Positions 50,036 to 59,822 of a stretch of 64,000 bases of DNA are shown here, one piece after another (within the stretch, counting starts at the first letter, position 1; each line of letters begins with the position of its first letter). The notes under the pieces were generated by a model that saw nothing but the letters and a program-made list of their open reading frames with translations, did not search any database and was not told the DNA's origin. The stretch is from JBFWWP01 sp050246115 (GTDB taxonomy: Bacteria; Planctomycetota; UBA8108; UBA1146; JAJFFE01), in the NCBI GenBank assembly GCA_050246115.1, contig JBFWWP010000029.1:4462-68461 (forward strand), in the 5' to 3' direction. Position numbers and translations under genes: made by a program.

Positions 50036-51310
50036 CTAGCCGAGCCAGCCGGTCGCCCCGAGCGCGGCTACGAGCGCTACTCCCAGCAGACAAGTGAGCG
50101 TCCATGCGCGATAGCCCGGCGCGCCCAGCACCGCCACGATCCCGGCCTTCACCAGGGTCGTCGTCACGCATGCGAGCAGAATGCCGCGCGCCGCCAGTTC
50201 CGGGTCCGCGAACCCCGCCAGCGCCAGAGTGATGGCCGACAGGCCCGCGGTTCCGGAGATCGCGGACAGCACCAACAGGCCGCCGTACCCGAAGCGCAAC
50301 TGTGCTCCCAAGACGAAGCAACTCACGACACCGAGGAGTAGACCAAAGCTCAGCACCGACCCGAGGCGCAGCGGGTTCTGCAGTTGGAGCCCGGTGGCAA
50401 GCGCCTCGTCGCCGGGTCGCTGCAGGCGCCGCAGCCCGTATACGAACAGGAGCGCCACCCCGGTCGTACACAAGATCGGCCACGAGAGCCGGTCGAGCAA
50501 CGCCCGCGAGCCGAGTAGGCCGACGAGCACCAGAGTGCGGGGAAACGCCACGCTGCACGCCAGGAGCACCGCCTGCGCGCGGACCAGCCCAAGCCCATCC
50601 TCGGTCTGGCGACTCTCGCGCGAAAACTGGAGGGTCGCGGCCGTACTCGACACGAGGCCGGAAAAAACGCCCATGCGGGCCAAGCCACGGTGTTCGAGGA
50701 ACAAGGCCAACAAGTAGCCCACGAAGCTCATGCCCGAGACCAGCATGACCATGATCCACCAGCGAACCGGAGACAGCTGAAACGGTTCGATGACTCGATC
50801 ATGGAGAAACGGGAGCACGGCGCCGGCGACCACCGCGAAGCGCAAGGTGGCCGCCATCTCACGGGACCCGAAACGCTCCGAGATCCGGTAGAGCGATTCA
50901 CGGACGCGGAGCAGAGTCAGCAGGCCCGCAGTCAGGGTGATCGCGAGCAAGAAGTCGCCCTGTTGGACGAGGGCCGCCAACAGATAGGTGGCGAGCTGAG
51001 AGAGCTCCCCGACCACACTCCACTCCGAGGCTTTGCTCGCGGTGGAGGAACGCATCAGGCGCAGCGCGCAGGTGACTCCGAGGACCACCGCGCCGGCCGC
51101 CAACCCCGCGAGGTAGACGTAGGCTCCACCGGGACGTTCCGTGACGTCGGCGGCCAAGACCCCCAGGAGCCCCCAAAGCGAGTGGCTTCGCACGCCCGCT
51201 GCGGATCGGCCGGTGTCCTCGAACTGTCGTTGCAGCCCGACGAGCGCGCCGATCGCGACGGCGACCGCGTACGGGATCAGGCGCTCGAGCACCGTGGTCT
51301 CACCGATCAT
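50036..51310 (-). CDS. MgtC/SapB-family membrane protein with DUF4010
   Basis: A 424-residue polytopic membrane protein. The N-terminus is MgtC-like (YAVAVAIGALVGLQRQFEDT, then AGVRSHSLWGLLGVLAADVT), and a DUF4010 region with about seven further helices follows (SFVGYLLALFLEHRGLARMG, SGLVSSTAATLQFSRES). MgtC relatives are linked to magnesium and phosphate balance, but DUF4010 proteins are unassigned. The ATG at 51310 gives the normal start. It is convergent with the coiled-coil gene (42 nt between stops). Confidence 0.88.
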   Translation of the reverse strand: MIGETTVLERLIPYAVAVAIGALVGLQRQFEDTGRSAAGVRSHSLWGLLGVLAADVTERPGGAYVYLAGLAAGAVVLGVTCALRLMRSSTASKASEWSVVGELSQLATYLLAALVQQGDFLLAITLTAGLLTLLRVRESLYRISERFGSREMAATLRFAVVAGAVLPFLHDRVIEPFQLSPVRWWIMVMLVSGMSFVGYLLALFLEHRGLARMGVFSGLVSSTAATLQFSRESRQTEDGLGLVRAQAVLLACSVAFPRTLVLVGLLGSRALLDRLSWPILCTTGVALLFVYGLRRLQRPGDEALATGLQLQNPLRLGSVLSFGLLLGVVSCFVLGAQLRFGYGGLLVLSAISGTAGLSAITLALAGFADPELAARGILLACVTTTLVKAGIVAVLGAPGYRAWTLTCLLGVALVAALGATGWLG

Positions 51311-51442
51311 CGCTGGCCCTCACGCGCCCGCCAACCGCTGCGGCCCGTACCTCTGGAGTTCCCGACGCGGAACCGGCCCCTCCACCGTGGCCGACACCTC
51401 GCCCCAAATCCTGCGTGTCGTGCGCCGGATTGGGGTCTGGGC

Positions 51443-51763
51443 CTAGCCGCCGACTCCCTTGCGAAGCTTCTTCAGCTCCGCCAAGACGTCTTTGTAGAAG
51501 GCGAAGTACGCGCTCTCCTTCGGATCGCCGAAGCTCACGGAGTTCCGGGAACTCTGATTGACCATCGCCGATTCCGCTCGCCCCCACCCTTTGGCGATCC
51601 CGTCGAGCCGCTCGAACAACCGGCGCGTGCGATCGAGCCATAGCGTGAGGTTCGGCTTGTCCGACCGTCCCCCGTGCTCACCGGCATCTTCCTGGAACTG
51701 CGGCATCGCTTCGTCATAGAAGCTCTGAGCTTCCTGCTTTACCATTTTCTGGTAGTCGTTCAC
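51443..51763 (-). CDS. Hypothetical soluble protein
   Basis: A 106-residue predicted helical protein (VNDYQKMVKQEAQSFYDEAM, and YFAFYKDVLAELKKLRKGVG at the end). No family recognised. The GTG at 51763 is chosen because AAGGAG lies 7 nt upstream; the frame continues farther back without a better site. It lies between the GDPD gene (divergent) and the DUF4010 gene (130 nt downstream on the same strand). The codon use resembles its neighbours. Confidence 0.65.
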   Translation of the reverse strand: MNDYQKMVKQEAQSFYDEAMPQFQEDAGEHGGRSDKPNLTLWLDRTRRLFERLDGIAKGWGRAESAMVNQSSRNSVSFGDPKESAYFAFYKDVLAELKKLRKGVGG

Positions 51764-51910
51764 GTAGAGACTCCTTCCGGGCCGATGAGAATAGGCGAGG
51801 GGCACGATGACGTCCATGGAACATCCGGACCGGTCGACCTCGTGCCGCACCCTCGACGTACCGCTGGAGAACGACGGTCCACCCAGTTCGAAAGCCCACG
51901 GCGACGCCTC

Positions 51911-52684
51911 ATGAACCCACTATCCGCCAAGCTCATTGGACACCGGGGATACCCGCTCGTCTTTCCCGAGAATACCCTGGAGGGCATTCGCGGCGCCTTG
52001 CAAGCGGGCGCGATCCTCGTCGAGTTCGACGTCCAGCTCTCGCGGGACGGCGTCCCCATCGTCTATCACGACGCCACGCTCGCACGCACGTCGGGTCAGC
52101 CCGGAAGCGTGCTCGATCTCCCTGCGGCGGAGCTCGTGCGAACTGGCGCTGGCGAACCCGCGCGTTTCGGTGCCGAGTTCGCGGACGTGCGGATTCCGAC
52201 CCTCGAGCAAGTGAGTGCGCTGCTCGCGCAGCACCCGGCATGCACCGCCTTCGTCGAGATCAAGGAGGAGTCCATCGAGCGTTTTGGCGCCAGCGCCGTC
52301 GTGGACGCCACCGTTCGCGCCATCGAGTCGATCCGCAAGCAAGCCGTGTTGATCTCCTTCGATCGGGAGATCCTCCCGGCGTGTCGCGCCCACGGCCTTC
52401 CCATCGGTTGGGTGGTCCGCGCCTACGACGAGCCCACCCGCGAGCGGCTTACGGCCCTGGCGCCGGAGTTCGTCTTCGCGAACGTCAAGCGCATCCCCCC
52501 CGACCCCGTCGAACCGTGGGCGGGTGCTTGGCAATGGGCCGTCTACGACGTGGTCGACCCTGCGCAGGTACTCGCCTGGCTTCGACGCGGTGTGCACCTC
52601 GTGGAAACCTGGGCCATCGGTGAGGTCCTGGCCGCAACCGACCCTCCGCGCGGGCGGGCATCGGCAGGGCAGTCCGCGAAGTGA
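51911..52684 (+). CDS. Glycerophosphodiester phosphodiesterase (GDPD) family protein
   Basis: A 257-residue protein with the GDPD signature: KLIGHRGYPLVFPENTLEGI (catalytic His), VEFDVQLSRDGVPIVYHDAT (Glu/Asp metal ligands and second His), and AFVEIKEESI. It hydrolyses glycerophosphodiesters to glycerol-3-phosphate and an alcohol. No signal peptide is visible, so it is probably cytoplasmic. The ATG at 51911 has no strong SD (a GCGACGCC region) but is the only good start. The length matches bacterial GDPDs. Confidence 0.9.
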   Translation: MNPLSAKLIGHRGYPLVFPENTLEGIRGALQAGAILVEFDVQLSRDGVPIVYHDATLARTSGQPGSVLDLPAAELVRTGAGEPARFGAEFADVRIPTLEQVSALLAQHPACTAFVEIKEESIERFGASAVVDATVRAIESIRKQAVLISFDREILPACRAHGLPIGWVVRAYDEPTRERLTALAPEFVFANVKRIPPDPVEPWAGAWQWAVYDVVDPAQVLAWLRRGVHLVETWAIGEVLAATDPPRGRASAGQSAK

Positions 52685-52796
52685 CCCGCGTCGCAACCCG
52701 GCCGCCGAGCGGATACCCTACGGGTTGCTCGCAGCGGCCGGGATCGACGGGTCGCCGCGAAGCCGAACCGGAAGTCATCGAGGAACGAGACGAGAG

Positions 52797-54287
52797 ATGA
52801 AGAGCCTGCACAAAGCGCTGCTCACGGCCACGCTCCTGGGTTGCATGACTCCCAGTACGGCGTCCGCCACGTGGTCCATCGTCCTCGTCGACAAGCGCAC
52901 CGGCGAGGTCGGAATCGCGTCGGTCACCTGCCTGACGGGCCTGGACCTCCGGGCCATCACGCCCGTCGTCCTCGTGGAACGTGGCGCCGCCGCGGTGCAA
53001 GCGGCCGGCGACTTCGACGGCGTACGCCGACCGATCCTGCGAGCGGAACTCCTGGCAGGCACGGCGCCGGCGGACATCCTCACGCTGCTGGCGGCGGTGC
53101 CCGGCCACGCACTGCGGCAGTACGGCATCGTCGACGTCTGGGGACGAACGGCGACGTTCTCGGGGTCACAGAATGCCGCGTGGGCGGGAGGGGTCGTCGG
53201 CGAAACCGAAGACCTGGCCTACGCAATCCAAGGGAACATCCTCGCGGGCTCGTGCGTAGTTCCCGCGATCGAGGCGGCCCTCCTGACGAACCCGAACGAA
53301 CTCGGAGCCAAGCTCATGGCCGGCATGCTCGCCGCGCGCGTGCGCGGGGGCGACGGCCGTTGCTCGTGCTCCCCCGCCGCGCCAACGAGCTGCGGCTGTC
53401 CCGTTACCGGCAAGTCCGGTCACATCGGTTACCTGATCGTGGCCCGCTCCGGCGACACGGACGATGCGTCGTGCGACGCCTCCGGCTGCGCCGACGGTGA
53501 CTACTACTGTGATCTCAATGTCGCATTCCAGTCGGCGTCCAACGTCGACCCTGTGCAACAACTCAATACGCAATACATCGTGTTTCGCAACGGACAGCTC
53601 GGCCGTCCCGATGCAACTCGATCGACTGCACACTTTCGACTTACCGACCAAGCCATCGAGCTGACGATCGCACTGCGCGACCTCGCCGGGACCGCAGTCG
53701 TGACACCGGTCGCGGTCACGATCGAGCATGCAACGGGAAGCGCCGGACTCACCCACATCGGTCCGGTGTCCGCCTTGGGTGGCGGCCAGTACCGCGTAGA
53801 ACTCGTGCCATCGCCCGGCCGCCTCGGATTCGATCGCTTCCGAGTGGTCGCGGACGATGGTGGTCGCCCCGTGGTGCTCATGCCCGCGCCCGAAGTGTGC
53901 GTGGCCGAACTGCGAGACTGCAACGCCAACGGCGTCGCGGATGGTTGCGAACTCGCGCGCGGCGAGGTCGAAGACGCCAATGGAAACGGGGTGCCTGACC
54001 CCTGCGAACGGTTCTTGCGCGGCGACTGCAATCGCGACCACGCCGTGGGGGTCGCCGACGTCGTGACCGTGCTCACGTTGCTGTTCGACCCGGCCGGTCC
54101 AGAGGTCCCCTGCCCCGCTGCCTGCGATGCGAACGACGACGGGGCCATCGACCTGGCCGACGCGGTGCGCACGAGCCTCGCGCTGTTCGGTAGCTCCGGC
54201 CCCTTGCCGCCGCCCGCTCTGCGGTGTGGTTTGGCTCCGGCAACCAACGCCCTTTCGTGCCAGCCCGATCCCGGTTGCACGCCGTGA
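52797..54287 (+). CDS. Secreted DUF1028 protein with dockerin-like tail
   Basis: The 496-residue protein has a signal peptide (about residues 1-24, ending TASA), then a DUF1028 domain: TWSIVLVDKRTGEVGIASVT, GAAAVQAAGDFDGVRRPIL and AYAIQGNILAGSCVVPAIEA. DUF1028 proteins are proposed Ntn-type hydrolases, so the exposed Thr/Ala at the processed N-terminus may matter. A Cys-rich stretch around 185-245 and a beta-rich region follow. The end has two DCN-like units and a dockerin-like loop pair (RGDCNRDHAVGVADVVTVLT, DANDDGAIDLADAVRTSLAL). It is likely extracellular. Confidence 0.85.
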   Translation: MKSLHKALLTATLLGCMTPSTASATWSIVLVDKRTGEVGIASVTCLTGLDLRAITPVVLVERGAAAVQAAGDFDGVRRPILRAELLAGTAPADILTLLAAVPGHALRQYGIVDVWGRTATFSGSQNAAWAGGVVGETEDLAYAIQGNILAGSCVVPAIEAALLTNPNELGAKLMAGMLAARVRGGDGRCSCSPAAPTSCGCPVTGKSGHIGYLIVARSGDTDDASCDASGCADGDYYCDLNVAFQSASNVDPVQQLNTQYIVFRNGQLGRPDATRSTAHFRLTDQAIELTIALRDLAGTAVVTPVAVTIEHATGSAGLTHIGPVSALGGGQYRVELVPSPGRLGFDRFRVVADDGGRPVVLMPAPEVCVAELRDCNANGVADGCELARGEVEDANGNGVPDPCERFLRGDCNRDHAVGVADVVTVLTLLFDPAGPEVPCPAACDANDDGAIDLADAVRTSLALFGSSGPLPPPALRCGLAPATNALSCQPDPGCTP

Positions 54288-54599
54288 GCGCGGCGACCCT
54301 GGCGAACCGTTGGCGGGGAACCCCAGCGCCCGCCGACCCGCGGGCTGACCGGGCGTGTGAGGACGGCGGGCGCCGGCCGGACCAGCCGATGGCACCCGTT
54401 GGCGGCACGTCGCGGCGATCTCCCGTCACAGTCCGGCGAAGGCCGACCTTGCCGCGCCGCGCCCTTGTGAATACGGTACGGCCGCGCGAAGGAGGTGCCG
54501 ACGCATCCCTGGGGTGCCGGAGTCCTTCGCCGACGACCGCACGCACGTCGGTCCGACCCGTTCACGGCCCCCGCGCCTGGCCTCCCGGAAAGGTTCTCG
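54288..54599. other. Leader region of metH
   Basis: No gene is supported. I looked for a cobalamin riboswitch (the conserved GCCACTG box) and for SAM or SAH riboswitch cores, and found none. The region is GC-rich with several short frames that are shadows of noncoding sequence. Confidence 0.5.
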
Positions 54600-57500
54600 A
54601 TGACCTCTGAGCTGTTGGTGACCGAGTCCGAAATCGAAGCGCGGCTCCGTGCCGACATGAGTACCCGTATCCTGGTCCTCGACGGCGCCATGGGCACCGC
54701 GATCCAGGATCTCGGCCTCTCCGCAGAAGACTTCGGTGGCGAAGAGTACAACGGCTGCAACGAGGTGCTGGTCAAGACCCGCCCCGACGCGATCCGTGGC
54801 ATTCACCGCGCCTACCTGGAAGCCGGCGCCGACTGCATCGAGACCAACACCTTCGGGTCCGCCTCGGTGGTTCTGGCGGAGTACGATCTGGCACCGATGG
54901 CCGAGGAGCTGAGCTTCATCGCCGCACAACTGGCGCGAGAAGAGGTCGACCGCGCCTCCACCGCCGCCCACCCCCGCTACGTGATCGGCGCCATGGGGCC
55001 GACCACCAAGACCCTCTGCGTCACCGGCGGCATCACCTTTGAACAACTCCGCGAGAGTTACCGCATCCAGGCACGCGGCCTCCTGCGCGGCGGCGCCGAC
55101 GTGCTCCTCCTCGAGACCGTACAGGACACGCTGAACTTGAAGTCCGGCTACCTCGGCATTCTCGACGCCTTCGCGGACGTCGGTTGGAAGCGTCCGGTCG
55201 GTCTGTCGTGCACCATCGAGCCCATGGGCACCATGCTCGCGGGCCAGAGCATCGAGGCCTTCCACGCGTCGGTGAAACACATCCGACCGTTGTTCATCGG
55301 CATGAACTGCGCGACCGGACCCAAGTTCATGACCGACCACCTCCGAACCCTGTCGGCGATCACTCCCTTCGCCGTGTCCTGCTACCCGAACGCGGGCCTC
55401 CCGAACGACGAAGGCCTCTACGAGGAGACCCCGGCATCGCTGGCCCAAGATTGTCGTCACTTCGTCGACGAGGGCTGGGTCAACCTCATTGGCGGTTGCT
55501 GCGGGACGACGCCGGCGCACATCCGCGCGCTCGCGGCCATGGCCAAGGGGCGCGCGCCACGGAGCATCACCAAGAAACACCATCCCATGCTCGCCGGGAT
55601 CGACTCGCTGAGCCTCGAACGCGACAACCTGCCGCTCCAAGTCGGCGAACGAACCAATGTCATCGGCAGCCGCAAGTTCAAGGAGCTCATCGCCGAAGGC
55701 AAGTACGAGCAGGGAGCCGAGGTGGGTCGCGGTCAAGTGCGTGGCGGCGCCCACATCGTCGACGTCTGCATGGCAGATCCCGACCGTGACGAGCTTAGCG
55801 ACATGAAACACTTCCTGCCCATCCTCACGCGCCTGGTCAAGGCGCCGCTGATGATCGACTCGACCGATGCGGTGGTACTCGAGGAGTCACTGGCGATGTG
55901 TCAGGGCAAGGCCATCATCAATTCGATCAACCTCGAAGACGGCGAGGAGCGCTTCGAGAAGGTGGTGCCGCTCGCTCGCCGCTACGGCGCTGCGCTCGTG
56001 GTTGGCTGCATCGACGAAGACCCCGAGGACGGCATGGCCGTGACCCAAGCGCGCAAGCTCGAGATCGCGCGGAGGTCCTTTGACCTGCTGACCGGAAAGT
56101 ACGGGATCGAGCCGGAAGACATCATCTTCGATCCGCTGGTGTTCCCCGTGGGCACCGGCGACGAGAAGTACCGCACCTCGGGCAAGGAGACCATCGCCGG
56201 GGTGAAGCTGATCGCGGAGGAGTTCCCCCAGTGCCACACCGTGCTCGGGATCTCCAACGTCTCCTTCGGGCTCCCGCCGGCCGGACGCGAAGTTCTCAAC
56301 TCGGTGTTCCTGCACCATTGCTTGGACGCGGGCCTCACCATGGCCATCGTCAACTCCCAAAAGCTCGAGCGTTTCGCCAACATCCCCGCCAACGAGCGCG
56401 AGCTGTGTGACAACCTGATCTTCTGCCGCACCGCGGACCCGATCGCGGAGTTCACCGCCTTCTACCGCGAGCGCAAGGTGAAGAAAGGCGCGCAGTCGAG
56501 CCTGCTCAGCCTGCCGCTCGCGGAACGGCTTCCGCGCAACATCGTCGATGGCACCAAGGAGGGGCTACGCGAATCGCTCGATGAGGCGCTGGCGCAGTAC
56601 CCGACGCCGCTCGACATCATCAACGGCCCACTCATGGCGGGCATGGCCGAAGTCGGGCGCCTGTTCAACAACAACGAGTTGATCGTGGCCGAAGTGCTGC
56701 AGAGCGCCGAGGTCATGAAAGCCGCTGTCGGCCATCTCGAGCCGCACATGGAGAAGGCCGAAACCGCAACCCGCGGCAAGATCGTGCTCGCAACCGTCAA
56801 AGGGGACGTGCACGACATCGGCAAGAACTTGGTGCAGATCATCTTGAGCAACAACGGCTACGACGTCATCGACCTGGGCATCAAAGTGCCCCCGGCCGCG
56901 CTGATCGAGGCCATCCTCGAACACAAGCCCGATGCGTTAGGGCTGTCCGGCCTGCTCGTGAAGTCCGCGCACCAGATGGTCGTGACGGCGGAAGATCTCC
57001 AGTCCGCTGGCATCAAGATCCCGATCTTGGTCGGCGGAGCGGCGCTCTCGGCGAAGTTCACCGCGAGCAAGATCGCGCCGGCGATCGATTCGGTCGTGGT
57101 CTACGCCAAGGACGCAATGAACGGCCTGGACATCGCAAACCAACTTCTCAACCCCGAGACCACGAGCAGTTTCGTGGATACCGTGCGCCGAGACCACGAA
57201 CGCCTCCGACGCGGCGGGAGTTCCAAGACGTCGAAGGCGGTCGCCGCCCACACGGTGCCCAGTCGTTCGCCGGAGATCCACATCCTCGACGAGGTGCCAG
57301 CGACCCCGGACACGCACCGGCACATCGAGGTCGGGATCGACCTGAAAGCCGTGTTCGACTACATCAATCCGCAGATGCTGTACTGCAAGCACCTCGGCCT
57401 GCGCGGCAACTACTGGAAGCGGAGAGAGGAAGGCGATCCCAAGGCCCTCGAACTGGAGGGTCTGATGCTCGCGTTGCTCGAAGAGTGCCGTGCAAAGAAG

Positions 57501-58109
57501 CTGCTGCACGCGCGCGCGCTGTGGCAGTTCTTCCCGGTCTCGGTCGACGCACAAGATGTCGTCTTCCACGATCCGGCGACCGGCAAGCCGCTCGAGACCA
57601 TCCGCTTCCCCAGGCAACAGACGCCACCGTTTCAGTCGATCACCGACCTCGTCAAACCCGGAGAACCGGGGCGCCCTTCGGACAGCGTGGCGTTGTTCGT
57701 CACGACCTGCGGTCACGGCGTGCGCGCGCTCGCCGAGGAGTACAAGCAGCAGGGCGAGTTCCTGAAGTCGCACATGATCCAGGTGCTGGCTCTGGAAACG
57801 GCTGAGGGCCTCGCGGAGTGGGTCCACGAACGCATACGCCGCGCGTGGGGACTCGCGGATCCGCCAGGTACGACGCCCCAGGACATGATGAAGGCCCGTT
57901 ACCGAGGTAAGCGCTATTCCTTCGGCTATCCGGCTTGTCCGGACCTGTCCCAGCAGGTGAAGCTCTGGCGTCTGCTTCGGCCTGATGACAGCCTCGGGGT
58001 CGACCTGACCGAAGGCTACATGATGGACCCAGAGGCCTCGGTATCGGCGCTCGTTTTCCACCACCCCCAGGCCACCTATTTCGGTGGCGTGGACGGCAGC
58101 GAGGACTAG
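54600..58109 (+). CDS. metH: Cobalamin-dependent methionine synthase (MetH)
   Basis: A 1169-residue enzyme with all four modules. Residues 1-350 are the homocysteine-binding barrel with zinc cysteines in MNCATGP and GGCCGTTPAH. Residues about 360-640 form the methyltetrahydrofolate-binding barrel (LPLQVGERTNVIGSRKFKEL). The cobalamin domain has GDVHDIGKN with the axial His738. The C-terminal SAM-binding activation domain ends at 1169 (RYRGKRYSFGYPACPDLSQQ). It methylates homocysteine to methionine. The ATG at 54600 gives the usual N-terminus, with AAAGG upstream. No cobalamin riboswitch is visible. It is followed within 10 nt by the foldback repeat. Confidence 0.97.
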   Translation: MTSELLVTESEIEARLRADMSTRILVLDGAMGTAIQDLGLSAEDFGGEEYNGCNEVLVKTRPDAIRGIHRAYLEAGADCIETNTFGSASVVLAEYDLAPMAEELSFIAAQLAREEVDRASTAAHPRYVIGAMGPTTKTLCVTGGITFEQLRESYRIQARGLLRGGADVLLLETVQDTLNLKSGYLGILDAFADVGWKRPVGLSCTIEPMGTMLAGQSIEAFHASVKHIRPLFIGMNCATGPKFMTDHLRTLSAITPFAVSCYPNAGLPNDEGLYEETPASLAQDCRHFVDEGWVNLIGGCCGTTPAHIRALAAMAKGRAPRSITKKHHPMLAGIDSLSLERDNLPLQVGERTNVIGSRKFKELIAEGKYEQGAEVGRGQVRGGAHIVDVCMADPDRDELSDMKHFLPILTRLVKAPLMIDSTDAVVLEESLAMCQGKAIINSINLEDGEERFEKVVPLARRYGAALVVGCIDEDPEDGMAVTQARKLEIARRSFDLLTGKYGIEPEDIIFDPLVFPVGTGDEKYRTSGKETIAGVKLIAEEFPQCHTVLGISNVSFGLPPAGREVLNSVFLHHCLDAGLTMAIVNSQKLERFANIPANERELCDNLIFCRTADPIAEFTAFYRERKVKKGAQSSLLSLPLAERLPRNIVDGTKEGLRESLDEALAQYPTPLDIINGPLMAGMAEVGRLFNNNELIVAEVLQSAEVMKAAVGHLEPHMEKAETATRGKIVLATVKGDVHDIGKNLVQIILSNNGYDVIDLGIKVPPAALIEAILEHKPDALGLSGLLVKSAHQMVVTAEDLQSAGIKIPILVGGAALSAKFTASKIAPAIDSVVVYAKDAMNGLDIANQLLNPETTSSFVDTVRRDHERLRRGGSSKTSKAVAAHTVPSRSPEIHILDEVPATPDTHRHIEVGIDLKAVFDYINPQMLYCKHLGLRGNYWKRREEGDPKALELEGLMLALLEECRAKKLLHARALWQFFPVSVDAQDVVFHDPATGKPLETIRFPRQQTPPFQSITDLVKPGEPGRPSDSVALFVTTCGHGVRALAEEYKQQGEFLKSHMIQVLALETAEGLAEWVHERIRRAWGLADPPGTTPQDMMKARYRGKRYSFGYPACPDLSQQVKLWRLLRPDDSLGVDLTEGYMMDPEASVSALVFHHPQATYFGGVDGSED

Positions 58110-58115
58110 CCCTAA

Positions 58116-58294
58116 GGAGTCGCCCAAGAATGACTTCACCCTCTTGCTCGTCGCTTCGGGCCATCTTCGACCGATCCGAAAACCTCGAAATCCTCACCGG
58201 AACCAAGGCTACGCCTCCGGTTCCGAGCTTTCCGGATCGGCCGAATCTGACCCCAATCGACGGCAACATGTCGAAGTAACTCTCGGGCGACTCC
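58116..58294 (-). repeat. 179-bp foldback (MITE-like) repeat, copy B
   Basis: The sequence starts GGAGTCGCCCAAGAATGAC and ends with the inverted form of GGAGTCGCCCGAGAGTTAC. It matches the reverse complement of copy A (19235-19413) over the same 179-bp length, with about 11 differences. It begins 6 nt after the metH stop codon, so it could act as a transcript-end hairpin for metH. No target duplication is clear (TAA on one side, TCA on the other). Confidence 0.8.
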
Positions 58295-58339
58295 TCAGGC
58301 AAGCGCATTCACAAGCAACCGTAGTCCGCGCTAGGCGCC

Positions 58340-58363
58340 GAGGGGGCTTGCGAGGGCCCCCTC
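58340..58363. terminator. Hairpin downstream of metH
   Basis: GAGGGGGC and GCCCCCTC pair perfectly around an 8-nt loop, 46 nt after the foldback repeat. There is no U-run, so the role as a terminator is tentative. Confidence 0.35.
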
Positions 58364-58529
58364 CGAGGAAGCGGCGCCAAAGGCGAGCGCTCGAGGGTGA
58401 CGTCGAGGCCATGCCCCTTTTGCGACACCTCACACGAGGCGTGGACCCGCAACGCGATCGCGGTATCATTCGCCATCCGGAGGCGCCGCGAGGCGCACCC
58501 GCGGTCCCCAACGAGAGGAACCTGCCTTG

Positions 58530-59768
58530 ATGGTCCGACGCGCCTTCGCTCGCCACACCCTCGCGGCTGGCCTGGTGGTCCTGAGTAGTGCCTGTGTTCT
58601 GGGAGACGTGGCCGCACAGGAGGGATTTGCCCCGCCGCCGCTCACGATTCCGCGGCAGTCGGGGACCATCCAGGAGCTACCGATCTCGAAGTGGCTGAGC
58701 TTCATGGAAGTGGCGAGCGGCAAGTTCGTTGCCTACCCCAGTAGGTTCGGCGACGCCGACGAGGATCGTCTCCGCTTCCTGGGGAACTTGCGCGCTCTCA
58801 ACTACCCCGTGATCAAGGCCGTGTTCGAGAGCAACGGCTATCAAGTCACCGAGGAGTTGCGCTCGAATCTCATCCAAGTGCGCCACAACACACAGCGGGT
58901 TCGCAACCGGGTGACCAAACGCGTCTCCTCCGTCGATGACGAGGACGTCACCGAGGTCGAGGCCCCGTCCTTGACGTGGCTTTGTGCCCTCCGCTATCTC
59001 GATGCGGCCTCGACCTATGATGTGGTTCGCCAAGTGTTGCGCCGGCGCAGTCGCGACGGAAAGGTCTCGTCGGAGCACCTTCGCGTCGAGTTGGTCGCGC
59101 CCGTCAATGCGCTGGTACTGACCGGTGACGATCAGACCATTCGCCGGGTGCAAGATGTGATTCGAACGATCGACGTCCCGCCGATCAACCAACTCCCCCT
59201 GCTACGCTGCTACACGCCTTACCACGCGAGTCCGGTCGAGATCGCCGAGCGTTTGAGTGAATTGACCGGATTCCCCAAGGTCGTGCTGTACGGAGCCGTC
59301 GCGGAGGACGACCCCAACACCCTGGACTCGGGAGCCAGCCGCGGCGCCGATACCGACGGACGATACTGCCGACTGCTCGTCGTGTCGGACCTCGAGAAAA
59401 TCGTAGTGGACACCAACGATCAACATCGGAAGGAACTCATCGACTTCTTGATGCCGCTGATCGATCGACGGGACGCGCTGGCTCGCGCGAGCACACACCT
59501 CTATCGTGTCCAGAACGTCCAGGTCGAAGTTGCGGTCAAGAGCCTGCTCGAGTTCGTCTGGGGTGGCGGGGCTGCCACGGAGCAAGCCGTGCCGACGAAC
59601 GACGAGATCGCGACGCGCATCATCACGCACGAGGGCACGAACTCGATCTTGATCCAGGCCCCAGTCGGTCTCTACGAAAGCATGTCCCGCTTCCTGGAGT
59701 CCATGGACGCCAAGGCCGGCGAGGCCAAGCGGAACCAGGACGCGCCGACGGCAGACGCCGGGACCTAA
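58530..59768 (+). CDS. Secretin-N-like (GspD N-domain) exported protein
   Basis: A 412-residue protein with a signal peptide (about residues 8-30, ending DVAAQ). Residues 70-215 and 220-395 have repeated elements of the secretin N-domain type: LRALNYPVIKAVFESNGYQV, APVNALVLTGDDQTIRRVQD, IRTIDVPP, then FLMPLIDRRDALARASTHLY and GTNSILIQAPVGLYESMSRF. The beta-barrel secretin domain is missing. It could be an accessory to a secretion system or an independent binding protein. The ATG at 58530 is 10 nt after AGAGGA; a TTG at 58527 is also possible. Confidence 0.75.
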   Translation: MVRRAFARHTLAAGLVVLSSACVLGDVAAQEGFAPPPLTIPRQSGTIQELPISKWLSFMEVASGKFVAYPSRFGDADEDRLRFLGNLRALNYPVIKAVFESNGYQVTEELRSNLIQVRHNTQRVRNRVTKRVSSVDDEDVTEVEAPSLTWLCALRYLDAASTYDVVRQVLRRRSRDGKVSSEHLRVELVAPVNALVLTGDDQTIRRVQDVIRTIDVPPINQLPLLRCYTPYHASPVEIAERLSELTGFPKVVLYGAVAEDDPNTLDSGASRGADTDGRYCRLLVVSDLEKIVVDTNDQHRKELIDFLMPLIDRRDALARASTHLYRVQNVQVEVAVKSLLEFVWGGGAATEQAVPTNDEIATRIITHEGTNSILIQAPVGLYESMSRFLESMDAKAGEAKRNQDAPTADAGT

Positions 59769-59822
59769 TGGATCGATCCGCGTCCCCCTCCGCTCCCGCC
59801 GCGGCACACTGAACTCGAGTCC

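Noticed and set aside
50690..51643. A 317-codon plus-strand frame opposite the DUF4010 gene
   Set aside because: Antisense shadow: Gln/Asp/Arg-rich translation, while the opposite strand encodes a clear membrane protein.
54288..54599. Possible cobalamin or SAM/SAH riboswitch before metH
   Set aside because: No B12 box or SAM/SAH core motif could be found by eye.
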